Source: Streptomyces sp.
GTDB lineage: Bacteria > Actinomycetota > Actinomycetes > Streptomycetales > Streptomycetaceae
Length of the DNA stretch: 51,869 nt
NCBI GenBank assembly: GCA_013362785.1
Contig: JABFVM010000027.1
Span: forward strand, 1-51,869
Direction of reading: 5' to 3'
Shown here: piece by piece, positions 42,356-50,342 of the stretch
Layout of the letters: the number at the start of each line of letters is the position of its first letter
How positions within the stretch are numbered: position 1 is the first letter of the stretch
Position numbers and translations under genes: made by a program
Notes under the pieces: generated by a model
Seen by the model: the letters and a program-made list of their open reading frames with translations, nothing else
What the model was told of the DNA's origin: nothing
Databases searched by the model: none

Positions 42356-43915
42356 TCAGATCCAGCTGAGGCGCCAGAGGCGGAAGACACCGGTGCCGTC
42401 CGACAGATACTGGCCGCCCCCGACGTCCTCACTGGTGACGACGTACTCCTTGGCCTGCCACAGCGGGATGACCGGGACGTCGCGGGCCACGGCCTCCTGC
42501 ACGGAGCGGAAGTCCCGGGTGGCCTCGCCGCGGTCGGCGTACTGCTGGCTGGCCGTGATCAGCTGGTCGACGCTCTTGTTGCTGTAGCCGGTGTTCATGG
42601 TGGCGTCGGTTCCGATGAGCGGGCCGCCGTAGGTGTCCGGGTCGGGGAAGTCGGCGACCCAGCCGACGGCGTACGCGTCGAGCCTGCCGCTCGCCCAGCG
42701 CTTCTGGAAGTCGGTCCACTCGTAGCCCTTGACGGTCACCTTGAACAGGCCGCCCGCCTCCAACTGCCGTTTGAGCTCGGCGGCTTCCTCGGCGCTCGCC
42801 GCGCCGCGGCCGGTGGCGTAGCCGTAGGTGAAGCGGACGGGCAGGCTGACGCCGGCCTCGGTGAGCAGGGTGCGCGCCTTGGCGGTGCTGAGCTCGGGAT
42901 AGGTGTCGAAGAACGACGTCGTATGGCCGGTGATGCCGGTCGGGATCAGCGAGTACAGCGGGTCGACGGTGCCCTTGTACACCGTGGCCGCCAGCCTTCC
43001 GCGGTCGATCAGCCAGGCCATGGCCTGGCGGACCCGGACATCGTGCAGGGGCGAGTCCGCGCGAGTGTCGAGGTACAGGTTGCGGACCTCGGAGCTGTCG
43101 GCCTCGGAGACACGCTGGCCCGGGTCGGCGGCGTTCAGACCGGCGAGCACCTCGGGCGGCAGTGTGCGGGTGGCGACGTCGATCCGCTTCGCCTTCCAGG
43201 CCTTGTCGAGCGCGTCCGCGTCGGCGTAGTAGCGCAGTTCGACGGGGCGGCCGGTGCCGCCGAGGGCGCCCTGGTAGCGCGAGTTGGGGGCGAGGACCGC
43301 CTGCTTCTCCTTCGTGTACTCGGTCAGGGTGTACGGGCCGGTGCCGTCGACACCGTTGTCGGTGCGCAGACCGTCGGCCGGATACTTGTCGCGGTCGACG
43401 ATGGAGCCCGCCCCGGTGGCCACCTTGAGCGGGAACGTCGCGTCGGGCGACGACAGATGGAAGGTGACCGTACGGCCGCTCGCGGTCACCGAGCCGAGCG
43501 TGTCGAGCAGCGAGGACGGGCCGACATCCGACTTGATCCGCTTGACCCGGTCGAAGGAGTACTTGACGTCCTGCGCGGTCATGGCGCGCCCGCTCGGGAA
43601 CATGAGGCCGTCGCGCAGTTCGCAGCGGTAGGTGCTCAGTTCGGTGCCGACGAACACACAGCTCCGGGCCGCGTCCGGGACGGGTGTGCTGCCGCCCGGC
43701 TCGAAGGTCAGCAGTGACTGGAAGACGTTGTTGAACAACGCCCAGGATCCCGCGTCATAGGCGCCGGCCGGATCGAGCGACGTCACCGCGTCCGTCGTAC
43801 CGACCGTGATGGTCCTGCCCTGGTCGTCCTGCGACGGCAGCAACTGCCAGCCGCCCACAGCGACGGCCGCCAGGACGAGCAGCGTCGCGAGAATCCGCAT
43901 GCGAACCGAACGCAT
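42356..43915 (-). CDS. Peptide/nickel-type ABC substrate-binding protein (SBP_bac_5), orphan
   Basis: The 519-residue protein has an N-terminal hydrophobic helix (RILATLLVLAAVAVGGWQLL) and the SBP_bac_5 fold: RTITVGTTDAVTSLDPAGAYDAGSW, LRDGLMFPSGRAMTAQDVKYSFDRVKRI, VRQAMAWLIDRGRLAATVYKGTVDPLYSLIPTG and AYAVGWVADFPDPDTYGGPL. It would bind oligopeptides or similar solutes outside the membrane. The helix is not followed by a lipobox cysteine, which is unusual. No ABC permease or ATPase genes are near. I start at ATG 43915 behind GGAGAGGG. Confidence 0.87.
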   Translation of the reverse strand: MRSVRMRILATLLVLAAVAVGGWQLLPSQDDQGRTITVGTTDAVTSLDPAGAYDAGSWALFNNVFQSLLTFEPGGSTPVPDAARSCVFVGTELSTYRCELRDGLMFPSGRAMTAQDVKYSFDRVKRIKSDVGPSSLLDTLGSVTASGRTVTFHLSSPDATFPLKVATGAGSIVDRDKYPADGLRTDNGVDGTGPYTLTEYTKEKQAVLAPNSRYQGALGGTGRPVELRYYADADALDKAWKAKRIDVATRTLPPEVLAGLNAADPGQRVSEADSSEVRNLYLDTRADSPLHDVRVRQAMAWLIDRGRLAATVYKGTVDPLYSLIPTGITGHTTSFFDTYPELSTAKARTLLTEAGVSLPVRFTYGYATGRGAASAEEAAELKRQLEAGGLFKVTVKGYEWTDFQKRWASGRLDAYAVGWVADFPDPDTYGGPLIGTDATMNTGYSNKSVDQLITASQQYADRGEATRDFRSVQEAVARDVPVIPLWQAKEYVVTSEDVGGGQYLSDGTGVFRLWRLSWI

Positions 43916-44124
43916 GGGTGCCCTCTCCCCAGGCCCTTGACGGGCCCCCGCATGAGCATTGGAATTCGCCACTCCCCTTTAGTGGCGCGCACACCTAATC
44001 ACACGGCTTTCACCACAGGGAAGGGGATTCTGGTGACATGGGAAAGAACTTACCTACGGGTGTTTCCAGCGGATTTCACAGGCTATTCACAGACTGGCCG
44101 CCGATATTCCCGGGCCTCTCTTGG
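43916..44124. other. Intergenic region upstream of the substrate-binding protein gene
   Basis: This 209-bp gap is less GC-rich than its surroundings. It contains a 7-bp inverted repeat (CGCCACT ... AGTGGCG, 43967-43987, loop of 7) about 50 bp upstream of the ATG, which may be an operator or terminator. No gene is supported. Confidence 0.45.
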
Positions 44125-45564
44125 TCAGGCCTGACGGGACGCCAGCTCGATCACCGTGATGTCCGACGGAGCGCCCACGCGCGTGGGCGGACCCCAGGCG
44201 CCCGCGCCCCGGCTCACATACAACTGGGTGTCGCCGTAACGCTCCAGGCCGGCCAGGGTCGGATTCGCTAGCTCCGCGATGAGGTTGCCGGGCCAGAGCT
44301 GGCCGCCGTGGGTGTGGCCGGAGAGCTGGAGGTCGACGCCGTGGTCGACGGCGTCGTGGATCTGGACCGGCTGATGGGCGAGGAGCACGCACGCGCGTGC
44401 CTTGTCCCGGTCGCCGAGGGCCTTGGCGAAATCGGGGCCCTGGCCCTCGCTCTCGCCCGCGACGTCGTTGACACCGGCCAGGTCGAAGTGGGGCAGCTCG
44501 GTACGGGCGTTCTCCAGGGGGCGCAGGCCCAGCCGGCGTACCTCGTCGACCCACTGGCCGGCGCCCGAGAAGTACTCGTGGTTGCCGGTCACGAAGAACG
44601 CGCCGTGCCGGGCGCGGAGTTGGGCCAGCGGGGCCGCCGCCGGGCCGAGGTCCTGCACGCTGCCGTCCACGAGGTCGCCGACCACCGCGATGAGGTCGGG
44701 CTGGGTGCCGTTGATCGTGTCGACGACCTTCTGGGCGAAGCCCCGGCCGAGCACCGGGCCCAGGTGGACGTCGCTGACGACCGCGATCCGGTAGCCGTGC
44801 GCCGCGCGCGGAAGCTTGGCCAGCGGGACGGTGACCCGCTTCACCTTCGGACCGCGCAGCACGCCGTACGTGCCGTAGCCGACGGTACCGACGGCGGCCG
44901 TGGCGACGGCCCCGGCGACGACTCTGGAGACGAAGAGACGACGGGTGGGGGCGGGGTTGGGGTTTGGGGTGGGGTTGGGGGTGGTGAGGGCCGAGGGGGC
45001 GTCGGTCGTGGGAATGCCGGCCGTGGGAGCGACGGTCGTCGGGGTGCCGGCCGCGGGAGTGACGGTCGTCGGGGTGCCGGCCGTGGGGGTCGGCGCCGGT
45101 TCCGGGGCGGCCGTACGTGTCCGAGCCGGGCCGGAGGGGGACGCGAGTGGCTGGTTCTCGGCCGTCTCCGTGCCCGCCGTCACTCCCGCGGGCACCGGCT
45201 TCTGCTCCGGCCCCGGCGCCCGTACGACCTCCTCCGCGCGTGCCCGCCGTTCGAGCCACCGCCGCAGAAGGGGCCGTACTACCTCACCGGCCAGCACGCC
45301 CAGCAGCAGGTATATCGACAGGGCCAGCCACAGGAAGCCCGGCCAGGCCAGGACCTGCTGCAGCCAGAACGGCGCGCCCGTGCGCTCGGCGACGAGGGCG
45401 CCGACCGTCAGCGCCCAGCCACCGGCGATCACCACCACGCCCGCGCGGCGCACGAACCCGGGAGCTCGGGTCGTGTCGCGGAACAGACGGCGCCACAGCC
45501 ACCAGTTGCCCGTCACCAGGACGGACAGCACGAGCAGCGCGACGAGCGCGAAGACGATGACCAC
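44125..45564 (-). CDS. Membrane-anchored metallophosphoesterase
   Basis: The protein has 479 residues. Three membrane helices lie in the first 97 residues, followed by a long Pro/Thr repeat linker (about 140-206, PTTV units). A twin-arginine-like TRRLFVS before a fourth helix (about 207-236) comes next, then a calcineurin-type domain. All metal-binding motifs are present: VVSDVHLG, VVGDLVDG, TGNHEYF and LSGHTHGGQLW. The family hydrolyses phosphoesters, with YkuE and cyclic-nucleotide enzymes as examples; the substrate here is unknown. The catalytic domain is probably on the outer face. Confidence 0.88.
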   Translation of the reverse strand: MVIVFALVALLVLSVLVTGNWWLWRRLFRDTTRAPGFVRRAGVVVIAGGWALTVGALVAERTGAPFWLQQVLAWPGFLWLALSIYLLLGVLAGEVVRPLLRRWLERRARAEEVVRAPGPEQKPVPAGVTAGTETAENQPLASPSGPARTRTAAPEPAPTPTAGTPTTVTPAAGTPTTVAPTAGIPTTDAPSALTTPNPTPNPNPAPTRRLFVSRVVAGAVATAAVGTVGYGTYGVLRGPKVKRVTVPLAKLPRAAHGYRIAVVSDVHLGPVLGRGFAQKVVDTINGTQPDLIAVVGDLVDGSVQDLGPAAAPLAQLRARHGAFFVTGNHEYFSGAGQWVDEVRRLGLRPLENARTELPHFDLAGVNDVAGESEGQGPDFAKALGDRDKARACVLLAHQPVQIHDAVDHGVDLQLSGHTHGGQLWPGNLIAELANPTLAGLERYGDTQLYVSRGAGAWGPPTRVGAPSDITVIELASRQA

Positions 45565-45621
45565 GCCGACGTTCCCTTTCGGTTGTGTGACGAGTGAACG
45601 CCTGAGGTCCTGGCCGAGTTC

Positions 45622-45861
45622 CTATGACGTCCGGCGCAGTGCGCGCACTCCGCGCAACCCGATGACGCCGACGACCGTCCCCAATACGAAGGAGACGACG
45701 GCGAGCATCAGATGCACCCAGAAGTAGGCCGTCGGGTGCCCGTCGTCGAACGCGAGCCCACTGCTGTCCTTGATCAGGTTTTTGACGAAAGTGACCCAGA
45801 TGACCCAGCTCCACACCCCGAAGGCGAGCAGGAACCAGGAGACGGGGCGGCTGAGCTTCAT
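45622..45861 (-). CDS. SCO4848-family small membrane protein
   Basis: The 79-residue protein has two membrane helices (PVSWFLLAFGVWSWVIWVTFVKNL and FWVHLMLAVVSFVLGTVVGVIGLRGV) separated by a short polar loop (KDSSGLAFDDGHPTA). It matches the actinobacterial family named after SCO4848. Function is unknown. It is divergent from the D,D-carboxypeptidase gene, about 90 bp apart, and lies upstream of the metallophosphoesterase on the same strand. Confidence 0.82.
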   Translation of the reverse strand: MKLSRPVSWFLLAFGVWSWVIWVTFVKNLIKDSSGLAFDDGHPTAYFWVHLMLAVVSFVLGTVVGVIGLRGVRALRRTS

Positions 45862-45952
45862 GAGTTCAGTATCACCGGCTGCTGTTCGGCCCTCCGATCG
45901 GGGTGGGGACAGAAGCGCGACTTCCATGGCAACGGCATGTACGTTCTCCGTC

Positions 45953-47230
45953 GTGCCCGCACCCAAGAAGACCGCCAGGCGAACCCTGCTGGTCACCTCC
46001 GCCGTCGTCTCGTCCCTCGCGCTGACCGCGCCCGTCTCCCACGCGGCCCCCAAGCCGACACCGAGTACGAGCCCGTCGGCCACTCCCCCGGCGAACATGT
46101 CGACCGTGGGCGGCGAGCGACTGGGGCAGCCCGGTACCCAGGCGAATCTCGCGAGCGGTGTCCCCGTCCTGCCCAAGGACGTGACCGCCCGCTCCTGGAT
46201 CGTCGCCGACGCCGAGTCCGGCGAGGTGCTCGCCGCGCACAACGCGCACTGGCGGCTGGCCCCCGCCAGCACCATGAAGATGCTGTTCGCCGACACGGTG
46301 CTGCCGAAGTTCCCGAAGAGCGTGGAGCGCAAGGTCATCCCGTCCGACCTGGCGGACATCGGGTCCGGTTCCAGCATGGTCGGGATAAAGGAGGGCGAGA
46401 CGTACTCCGTCCACGACCTCTGGCTCGGCGTGTTCCTGCGCTCCGGCAACGACGCCGTGCATGTGCTGTCCAAGATGAACGGCGGAATCGACAAGACCGT
46501 CAGGGAGATGAACGAGCACGCCGAGGAGCTGCAGGCCCTCGACACGCACGCGGTGTCCCCCGACGGTTACGACGCTCCGCACCAGGTCTCCTCGGCGTAC
46601 GACCTGACCCTGATCGCCCGCTCCGGGCTGCAGAAGAAGGACTTCCGCGAGTACTGCTCGACGGTCAGCGCCAAGTTCCCGGGCGAGACGAAGAAGAGCA
46701 AGAAGGGCAAGTCGGTCCGCGAGTCGTTCGAGATCCAGAACACCAACAGGCTGCTGGCCGGCGACAGCGACATCCCCGTCTACCAGGGCATCGCGGGCGT
46801 CAAGAACGGCAACACCACGAACGCCGGCGCCACCTTCACCGGTGTGGCGGAGCGGAACGGCAAGGTGCTGCTCGTCACGGTCATGAACCCGGAGAAGAGC
46901 GAGCACAACGAGGTCTACAAGGAGACCTCGAAGCTCTTCGACTGGGGCTTCAAGGCGGCCGGCAAGGTGCAGCCGGTGGGTGAGCTGGTGCCGCCGAAGA
47001 GCGCGGCGCAGTCCAGCGCGCAGCCGGGTGCGAAGGACTCCGGGGAGGCCGGTGGCTCCGGTGAGGGGTCGAAGCCGGCGGTGGGCGCCTCGGCGGCGAG
47101 CGGCTCCGGCGGTATGGGGATCGCGTTCGGGATCACCGGCGGTGTGCTGGTGCTGCTCGCGGCGGGCGCGTTCCTGATCAACCGCCGGTGGCCGCTGCCC
47201 GACCTGGTGCGCCGCCGGAGTCGTTCCTGA
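45953..47230 (+). CDS. D-alanyl-D-alanine carboxypeptidase (serine-type, S11)
   Basis: The 425-residue product has a signal peptide (RTLLVTSAVVSSLALTAPVSHA), a Pro/Thr linker, the peptidase S11 domain and a C-terminal membrane helix (MGIAFGITGGVLVLLAAGAFLI) with a basic tail. Catalytic motifs are Ser106-x-x-Lys109 (APASTMKM), Ser164-Gly-Asn166 and, where KTG is usual, Lys284-Asn-Gly286. It would trim the terminal D-Ala from peptidoglycan stem peptides at the membrane surface. GTG 45953 gives the most natural signal peptide; ATG 45926 is in frame. Its 3' end overlaps the convergent YihY gene by 53 bp. Confidence 0.88.
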   Translation: MPAPKKTARRTLLVTSAVVSSLALTAPVSHAAPKPTPSTSPSATPPANMSTVGGERLGQPGTQANLASGVPVLPKDVTARSWIVADAESGEVLAAHNAHWRLAPASTMKMLFADTVLPKFPKSVERKVIPSDLADIGSGSSMVGIKEGETYSVHDLWLGVFLRSGNDAVHVLSKMNGGIDKTVREMNEHAEELQALDTHAVSPDGYDAPHQVSSAYDLTLIARSGLQKKDFREYCSTVSAKFPGETKKSKKGKSVRESFEIQNTNRLLAGDSDIPVYQGIAGVKNGNTTNAGATFTGVAERNGKVLLVTVMNPEKSEHNEVYKETSKLFDWGFKAAGKVQPVGELVPPKSAAQSSAQPGAKDSGEAGGSGEGSKPAVGASAASGSGGMGIAFGITGGVLVLLAAGAFLINRRWPLPDLVRRRSRS

Positions 47231-48209
47231 CGCCGGATCGCCCGGACTCCTTCGTCGAGCCCGCCGACTCCCCGGACTCGGTGGGCTCGGCTGACTCGCT
47301 CGAGTCGGTCGAGTTGGTCGGCTCGGCGGAGGTGCCATCGGATTCGTCGCCGAGTTCGGTCTCCTTGCTCCGCGTAGCCGTCCAGGCCGCGCAGAACACG
47401 ACCAGCTTCGCGGTGAAGTTGATCCACAGCAGCAGGGCGACCGGCACGCCGAACGCGCCGTACATGCTCTTCGTGGCGACGCCCTGCATATAGCCGCTCA
47501 GCAGCAGCTTCAGCAGTTCGAACCCGATCGCGCCGATCAGCGCGGCCACCATCAGCCGGCGGCGCGGCGGTTCGACGCCGGGCAGCAGGGTCAGGACGTA
47601 CAGCAGGAGCAGGAAGTCGGCGAGTACGGCGACCAGGAACGCGGCGATCTGCAGCAGCACGCCGCCCCAGCCGCCCTCGTCGATGCCCATCTGCCGGGTG
47701 ATCCAGCCGACCAGGGCGGAGGCGACCGTGGAGGCCGCGATCGTCACCAGGAGGGCGCCGCCGAAGCCGACCAGGACGCCCGTGTCCTTGGCCTTGCGCA
47801 GGACGGGGTTCTCCTCCTCGTCGGGCAGTTCCCACACCGCGCGCAGACACTCGCGCATGTTGCCGACCCAGCTGATGCCGGTGAACAGCAGGACGGCGCC
47901 GGCGATGAGACCGACGGTGCCGGCGTTCTGGACCAGGCCGTCGATGTCGAGCTGGTCGGAGATGCCGGGCACCTGGTCGGCGAGCTTGTCCTCCAGTCTG
48001 TCCTGCTGCTTCTGGCTGAGTGTCGCGGCGGCGACCGCGGCGGCCAGGGTCAGCAGTGGGAAGAGCGCGACGAAGCTGATGAACGTCATCGCGGCGGCCA
48101 GCCGTGTCCACTTCACGCGGTCCAGGCGCTCGTACGAACGCCACGCGTGCGTGGTCATCAGCCGGGCCACCGCGGGCCCGACGCCGGGAAGTTTCTTCAG
48201 CCAGTCCAT
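47178..48209 (-). CDS. YihY/BrkB-family membrane protein
   Basis: The 343-residue protein has about six membrane helices: AMTFISFVALFPLLTLAAAVAAATL, GTVGLIAGAVLLFTGISWVGNMRECLRAVW, GFGGALLVTIAASTVASALVGW, FLVAVLADFLLLLYVLTLLPG, LMVAALIGAIGFELLKLLLSGY and GVPVALLLWINFTAKLVVFCAAW. These are typical of the BrkB superfamily, whose function is debated. A 65-residue Ser/Glu-rich cytoplasmic tail follows. Its start lies within the last codons of the GtrA gene (13-bp overlap), linking it to the arabinose-lipid operon. Confidence 0.88.
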   Translation of the reverse strand: MDWLKKLPGVGPAVARLMTTHAWRSYERLDRVKWTRLAAAMTFISFVALFPLLTLAAAVAAATLSQKQQDRLEDKLADQVPGISDQLDIDGLVQNAGTVGLIAGAVLLFTGISWVGNMRECLRAVWELPDEEENPVLRKAKDTGVLVGFGGALLVTIAASTVASALVGWITRQMGIDEGGWGGVLLQIAAFLVAVLADFLLLLYVLTLLPGVEPPRRRLMVAALIGAIGFELLKLLLSGYMQGVATKSMYGAFGVPVALLLWINFTAKLVVFCAAWTATRSKETELGDESDGTSAEPTNSTDSSESAEPTESGESAGSTKESGRSGVRNDSGGAPGRAAATGG

Positions 48210-48721
48210 GATCCGACTCTGCCCTCCGTCCGGAAGACCAATGTCCGAGTGCCCCAAAACCTCAGGACAGTAGCCAGTGCCATACCGATACCCGCTCCGG
48301 AGACGGTGTCCGCACGCTGGGAGGTGAATCCGAGGCAGTAGTGGCTGACGGTGAGACACAGCAGCTGTACGGCCGCTCCGGCGATGTTCACCGCGACGAA
48401 CACGGCGTAGGGGCGCACGCCCGTCGGGTGGGTGTGGCGGTAGGTGCCGAGGGCGTTGCCGGCGTAGGCGACGGTGCAGCCGGCGACGAAGGACAGAGCC
48501 TTGGCGGTGAGGGGGCCGAGGGCGGCGGGGCCGCGGAGGAAGGTGAAGAGGGCGAGGTCGACGGCGTAGGCGAGGAGGCCGACGGTGGCGAAGCCGACGA
48601 GTTCTCGGCGGGTGCTGCTCGGGCCCGCCCTCTCCCGCGTGGGTGCGTCTTCCCGTTCCGGCGCCCACGCGCGTGTGCGGGACGGCTCGCTCGGGTCGGC
48701 CCACGCGCGCGTGCCTACCAA
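48197..48721 (-). CDS. GtrA-family membrane protein
   Basis: The ~174-residue protein has a polar N-terminus with two TRAWA repeats, then four membrane helices (ELVGFATVGLLAYAVDLALFTFLRG, LTAKALSFVAGCTVAYAGNALGTYR, PYAVFVAVNIAGAAVQLLCLTVSHY, GIGMALATVLRFWGTRTLVF). GtrA proteins take part in moving or anchoring polyprenyl-linked sugars; the mycobacterial GtrA-like Rv3789 lies beside dprE1. No ATG is available in the frame. TTG 48721 (7-bp overlap with ubiA) or GTG 48754 is the likely start. Confidence 0.83.
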   Translation of the reverse strand: MVGTRAWADPSEPSRTRAWAPEREDAPTRERAGPSSTRRELVGFATVGLLAYAVDLALFTFLRGPAALGPLTAKALSFVAGCTVAYAGNALGTYRHTHPTGVRPYAVFVAVNIAGAAVQLLCLTVSHYCLGFTSQRADTVSGAGIGMALATVLRFWGTRTLVFRTEGRVGSWTG

Positions 48722-49707
48722 TCGGCCACCGCCATCCCGTACATCGCCAGCCACACCACCCCGATGAGGGCGAGCGCGCGGTCGCGCAGGACGACGTCCT
48801 CGGGTTCGCCGGCCGTGCCGCGGTCGGCGAAGACGGCGTAGCGCAGGATCGCGAGGATGAAGGCGACCATGGACAGCTGGCGCCAGGGCAGCAGGCCGGT
48901 GTGCGGGACGCCGCCCTCCTCCATGGCCCACAGGCAGTACCCGAGGACGGCGACGCCGGCCGCCAGCTGCCAGACGAAGCGCAGGTAGCCGGTGGTGTAC
49001 TCGGTGAGCAACGCGCGCGTGGCGCCCGCTTTGCCGGCCATCTGCACGGCCTCGGAGTAGCGCTTGGCCGACACCATGAACAGCGCCCCGAACCCGGTCG
49101 TGATCAGGAACCAGCGCGACAGGGGGATGCCCAGGGCGAGCCCGCCGACCATCGCCCGCATCAGGAACCCGGTCGTGACGACGGCGAGGTCGACGACCAG
49201 GACGTGCTTGAGGCTGACGCAGTACGCCAGTTGCATGCCGAGGTACGCCATGAGCAGGGCGGCGACGGCGGGCGAGGTCAGCCGGGCCGCGGCGGCCGGC
49301 GCGAGGACGGCGAGGGCGCCTCCGACGGCGTAGGCGACGGGCACGGGGACCTGTCCGGCGGCGACCGGGCGGTGGCACTTGGTGGGGTGGGCGCGGTCGG
49401 CCTCGGCGTCGCGGGCGTCGTTGATCAGGTAGACGGCGGCGGCGCAGGCCGTGAACAGGGCGAAGACCAGGGCGAGTTGGACCAGGGCGTGGGCCGAGAA
49501 CAGCCGGCCTGCGGCGGCCGGGGCGGCGATGACCAGGACGTTCTTGACCCATTGTTTGGGGCGCGCGGTCCTCAGGAGGCCTTTGGGGAGGGCGCGGAGG
49601 CCGCCGCGGCGGGGCGGCGGCGTGGACTGACGGGGGCGTGTGCGCTGCTCGTGGAGCGCCGCCTGTCTGATGCGTGCGGCACTCGTGAGGGGCGCGGTCT
49701 CAGGCAT
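48715..49707 (-). CDS. Decaprenyl-phosphate phosphoribosyltransferase (UbiA superfamily)
   Basis: The 330-residue membrane enzyme carries the prenyl-binding motif YLINDARDAEADRAHPTK (N-D-x2-D-x3-D-x2-H-P). A second aspartate region (HVLVVDLAVVTTGFLMRAMVGG) and about eight helices follow. The mycobacterial homologue (Rv3806c) joins phosphoribosyl pyrophosphate to decaprenyl phosphate, the first step to decaprenyl-phosphoryl-arabinose. Placement between PAP2 and GtrA genes and beside dprE1 supports that reaction over quinone biosynthesis. ATG 49707 overlaps the PAP2 stop by 8 bp. Confidence 0.88.
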   Translation of the reverse strand: MPETAPLTSAARIRQAALHEQRTRPRQSTPPPRRGGLRALPKGLLRTARPKQWVKNVLVIAAPAAAGRLFSAHALVQLALVFALFTACAAAVYLINDARDAEADRAHPTKCHRPVAAGQVPVPVAYAVGGALAVLAPAAAARLTSPAVAALLMAYLGMQLAYCVSLKHVLVVDLAVVTTGFLMRAMVGGLALGIPLSRWFLITTGFGALFMVSAKRYSEAVQMAGKAGATRALLTEYTTGYLRFVWQLAAGVAVLGYCLWAMEEGGVPHTGLLPWRQLSMVAFILAILRYAVFADRGTAGEPEDVVLRDRALALIGVVWLAMYGMAVADW

Positions 49708-50260
49708 GGACGCCCCCTCTCCTCGTCCAGCCCGCTCCGAGGCATGCCGCGAGCACCCCCAGGGCGGCGCCCGCCGCCACGTCCGAGGGGTAGTGCACGC
49801 CGACGACCAGGCGCGACGCACACATCGCGGCGGCGAGCGGCGGGATCGCATACGCGCCGAGCATGCCGTAGGAGACGGCGGCCGCCGCGGCGGAGGTCGC
49901 GTGGGAGCTGGGGAAGGAGTGCCGGCCGACGGTGCGCACGAGGGGCTCGACATGCGCCGGACGTGGACGCCGCACCACCCTTTTTACCCCCATGCTGACG
50001 AGGTGCGCGCCCGCGGTGAGCGCCGTACCGCGCAACCAGGCGCCGCGCCGCCCACCGTCCACGACGGCCCCCGCCAGGCCCGCCGCCAGCCACAGCGCGC
50101 CGTGCTCGCCCGCCCGGGAGAGGGCTCGCGCGGCGGAGGCGACGCGGGGGTCACGGCCGCGGGCATGGAACGCCGAAAGGATTCGGCAGTCCGCGCGCCG
50201 GAGGCTTCGTTGGTCGGTGCCCGGCCGGCTTCGGGGGTCCATGTCGACGAGGTGATCCAT
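49700..50260 (-). CDS. PAP2-family phosphatase, probable decaprenyl-phosphoryl-phosphoribose phosphatase
   Basis: The 186-residue membrane protein has the three phosphatase motifs: KRVVRRPRP, FPSSHATSAA and SRLVVGVHYPSDVAAG. In mycobacteria the equivalent gene (Rv3807c) neighbours ubiA and is assigned to removing the 5-phosphate from decaprenyl-phosphoryl-ribose-5-phosphate. Here it is the first gene of a minus-strand chain with overlapping ends (PAP2, UbiA, GtrA, YihY). It is divergent from dprE1 with about 80 bp between starts. ATG 50260 is the longest start; ATG 50242 is possible. Confidence 0.83.
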   Translation of the reverse strand: MDHLVDMDPRSRPGTDQRSLRRADCRILSAFHARGRDPRVASAARALSRAGEHGALWLAAGLAGAVVDGGRRGAWLRGTALTAGAHLVSMGVKRVVRRPRPAHVEPLVRTVGRHSFPSSHATSAAAAAVSYGMLGAYAIPPLAAAMCASRLVVGVHYPSDVAAGAALGVLAACLGAGWTRRGGVHA

Positions 50261-50342
50261 GTGGACTCACTGTTCACGCCGACCACGCGAGAACTACGGC
50301 AATATTGAACGACATCCCATTAATCACCCATTTTGGGGAGAG

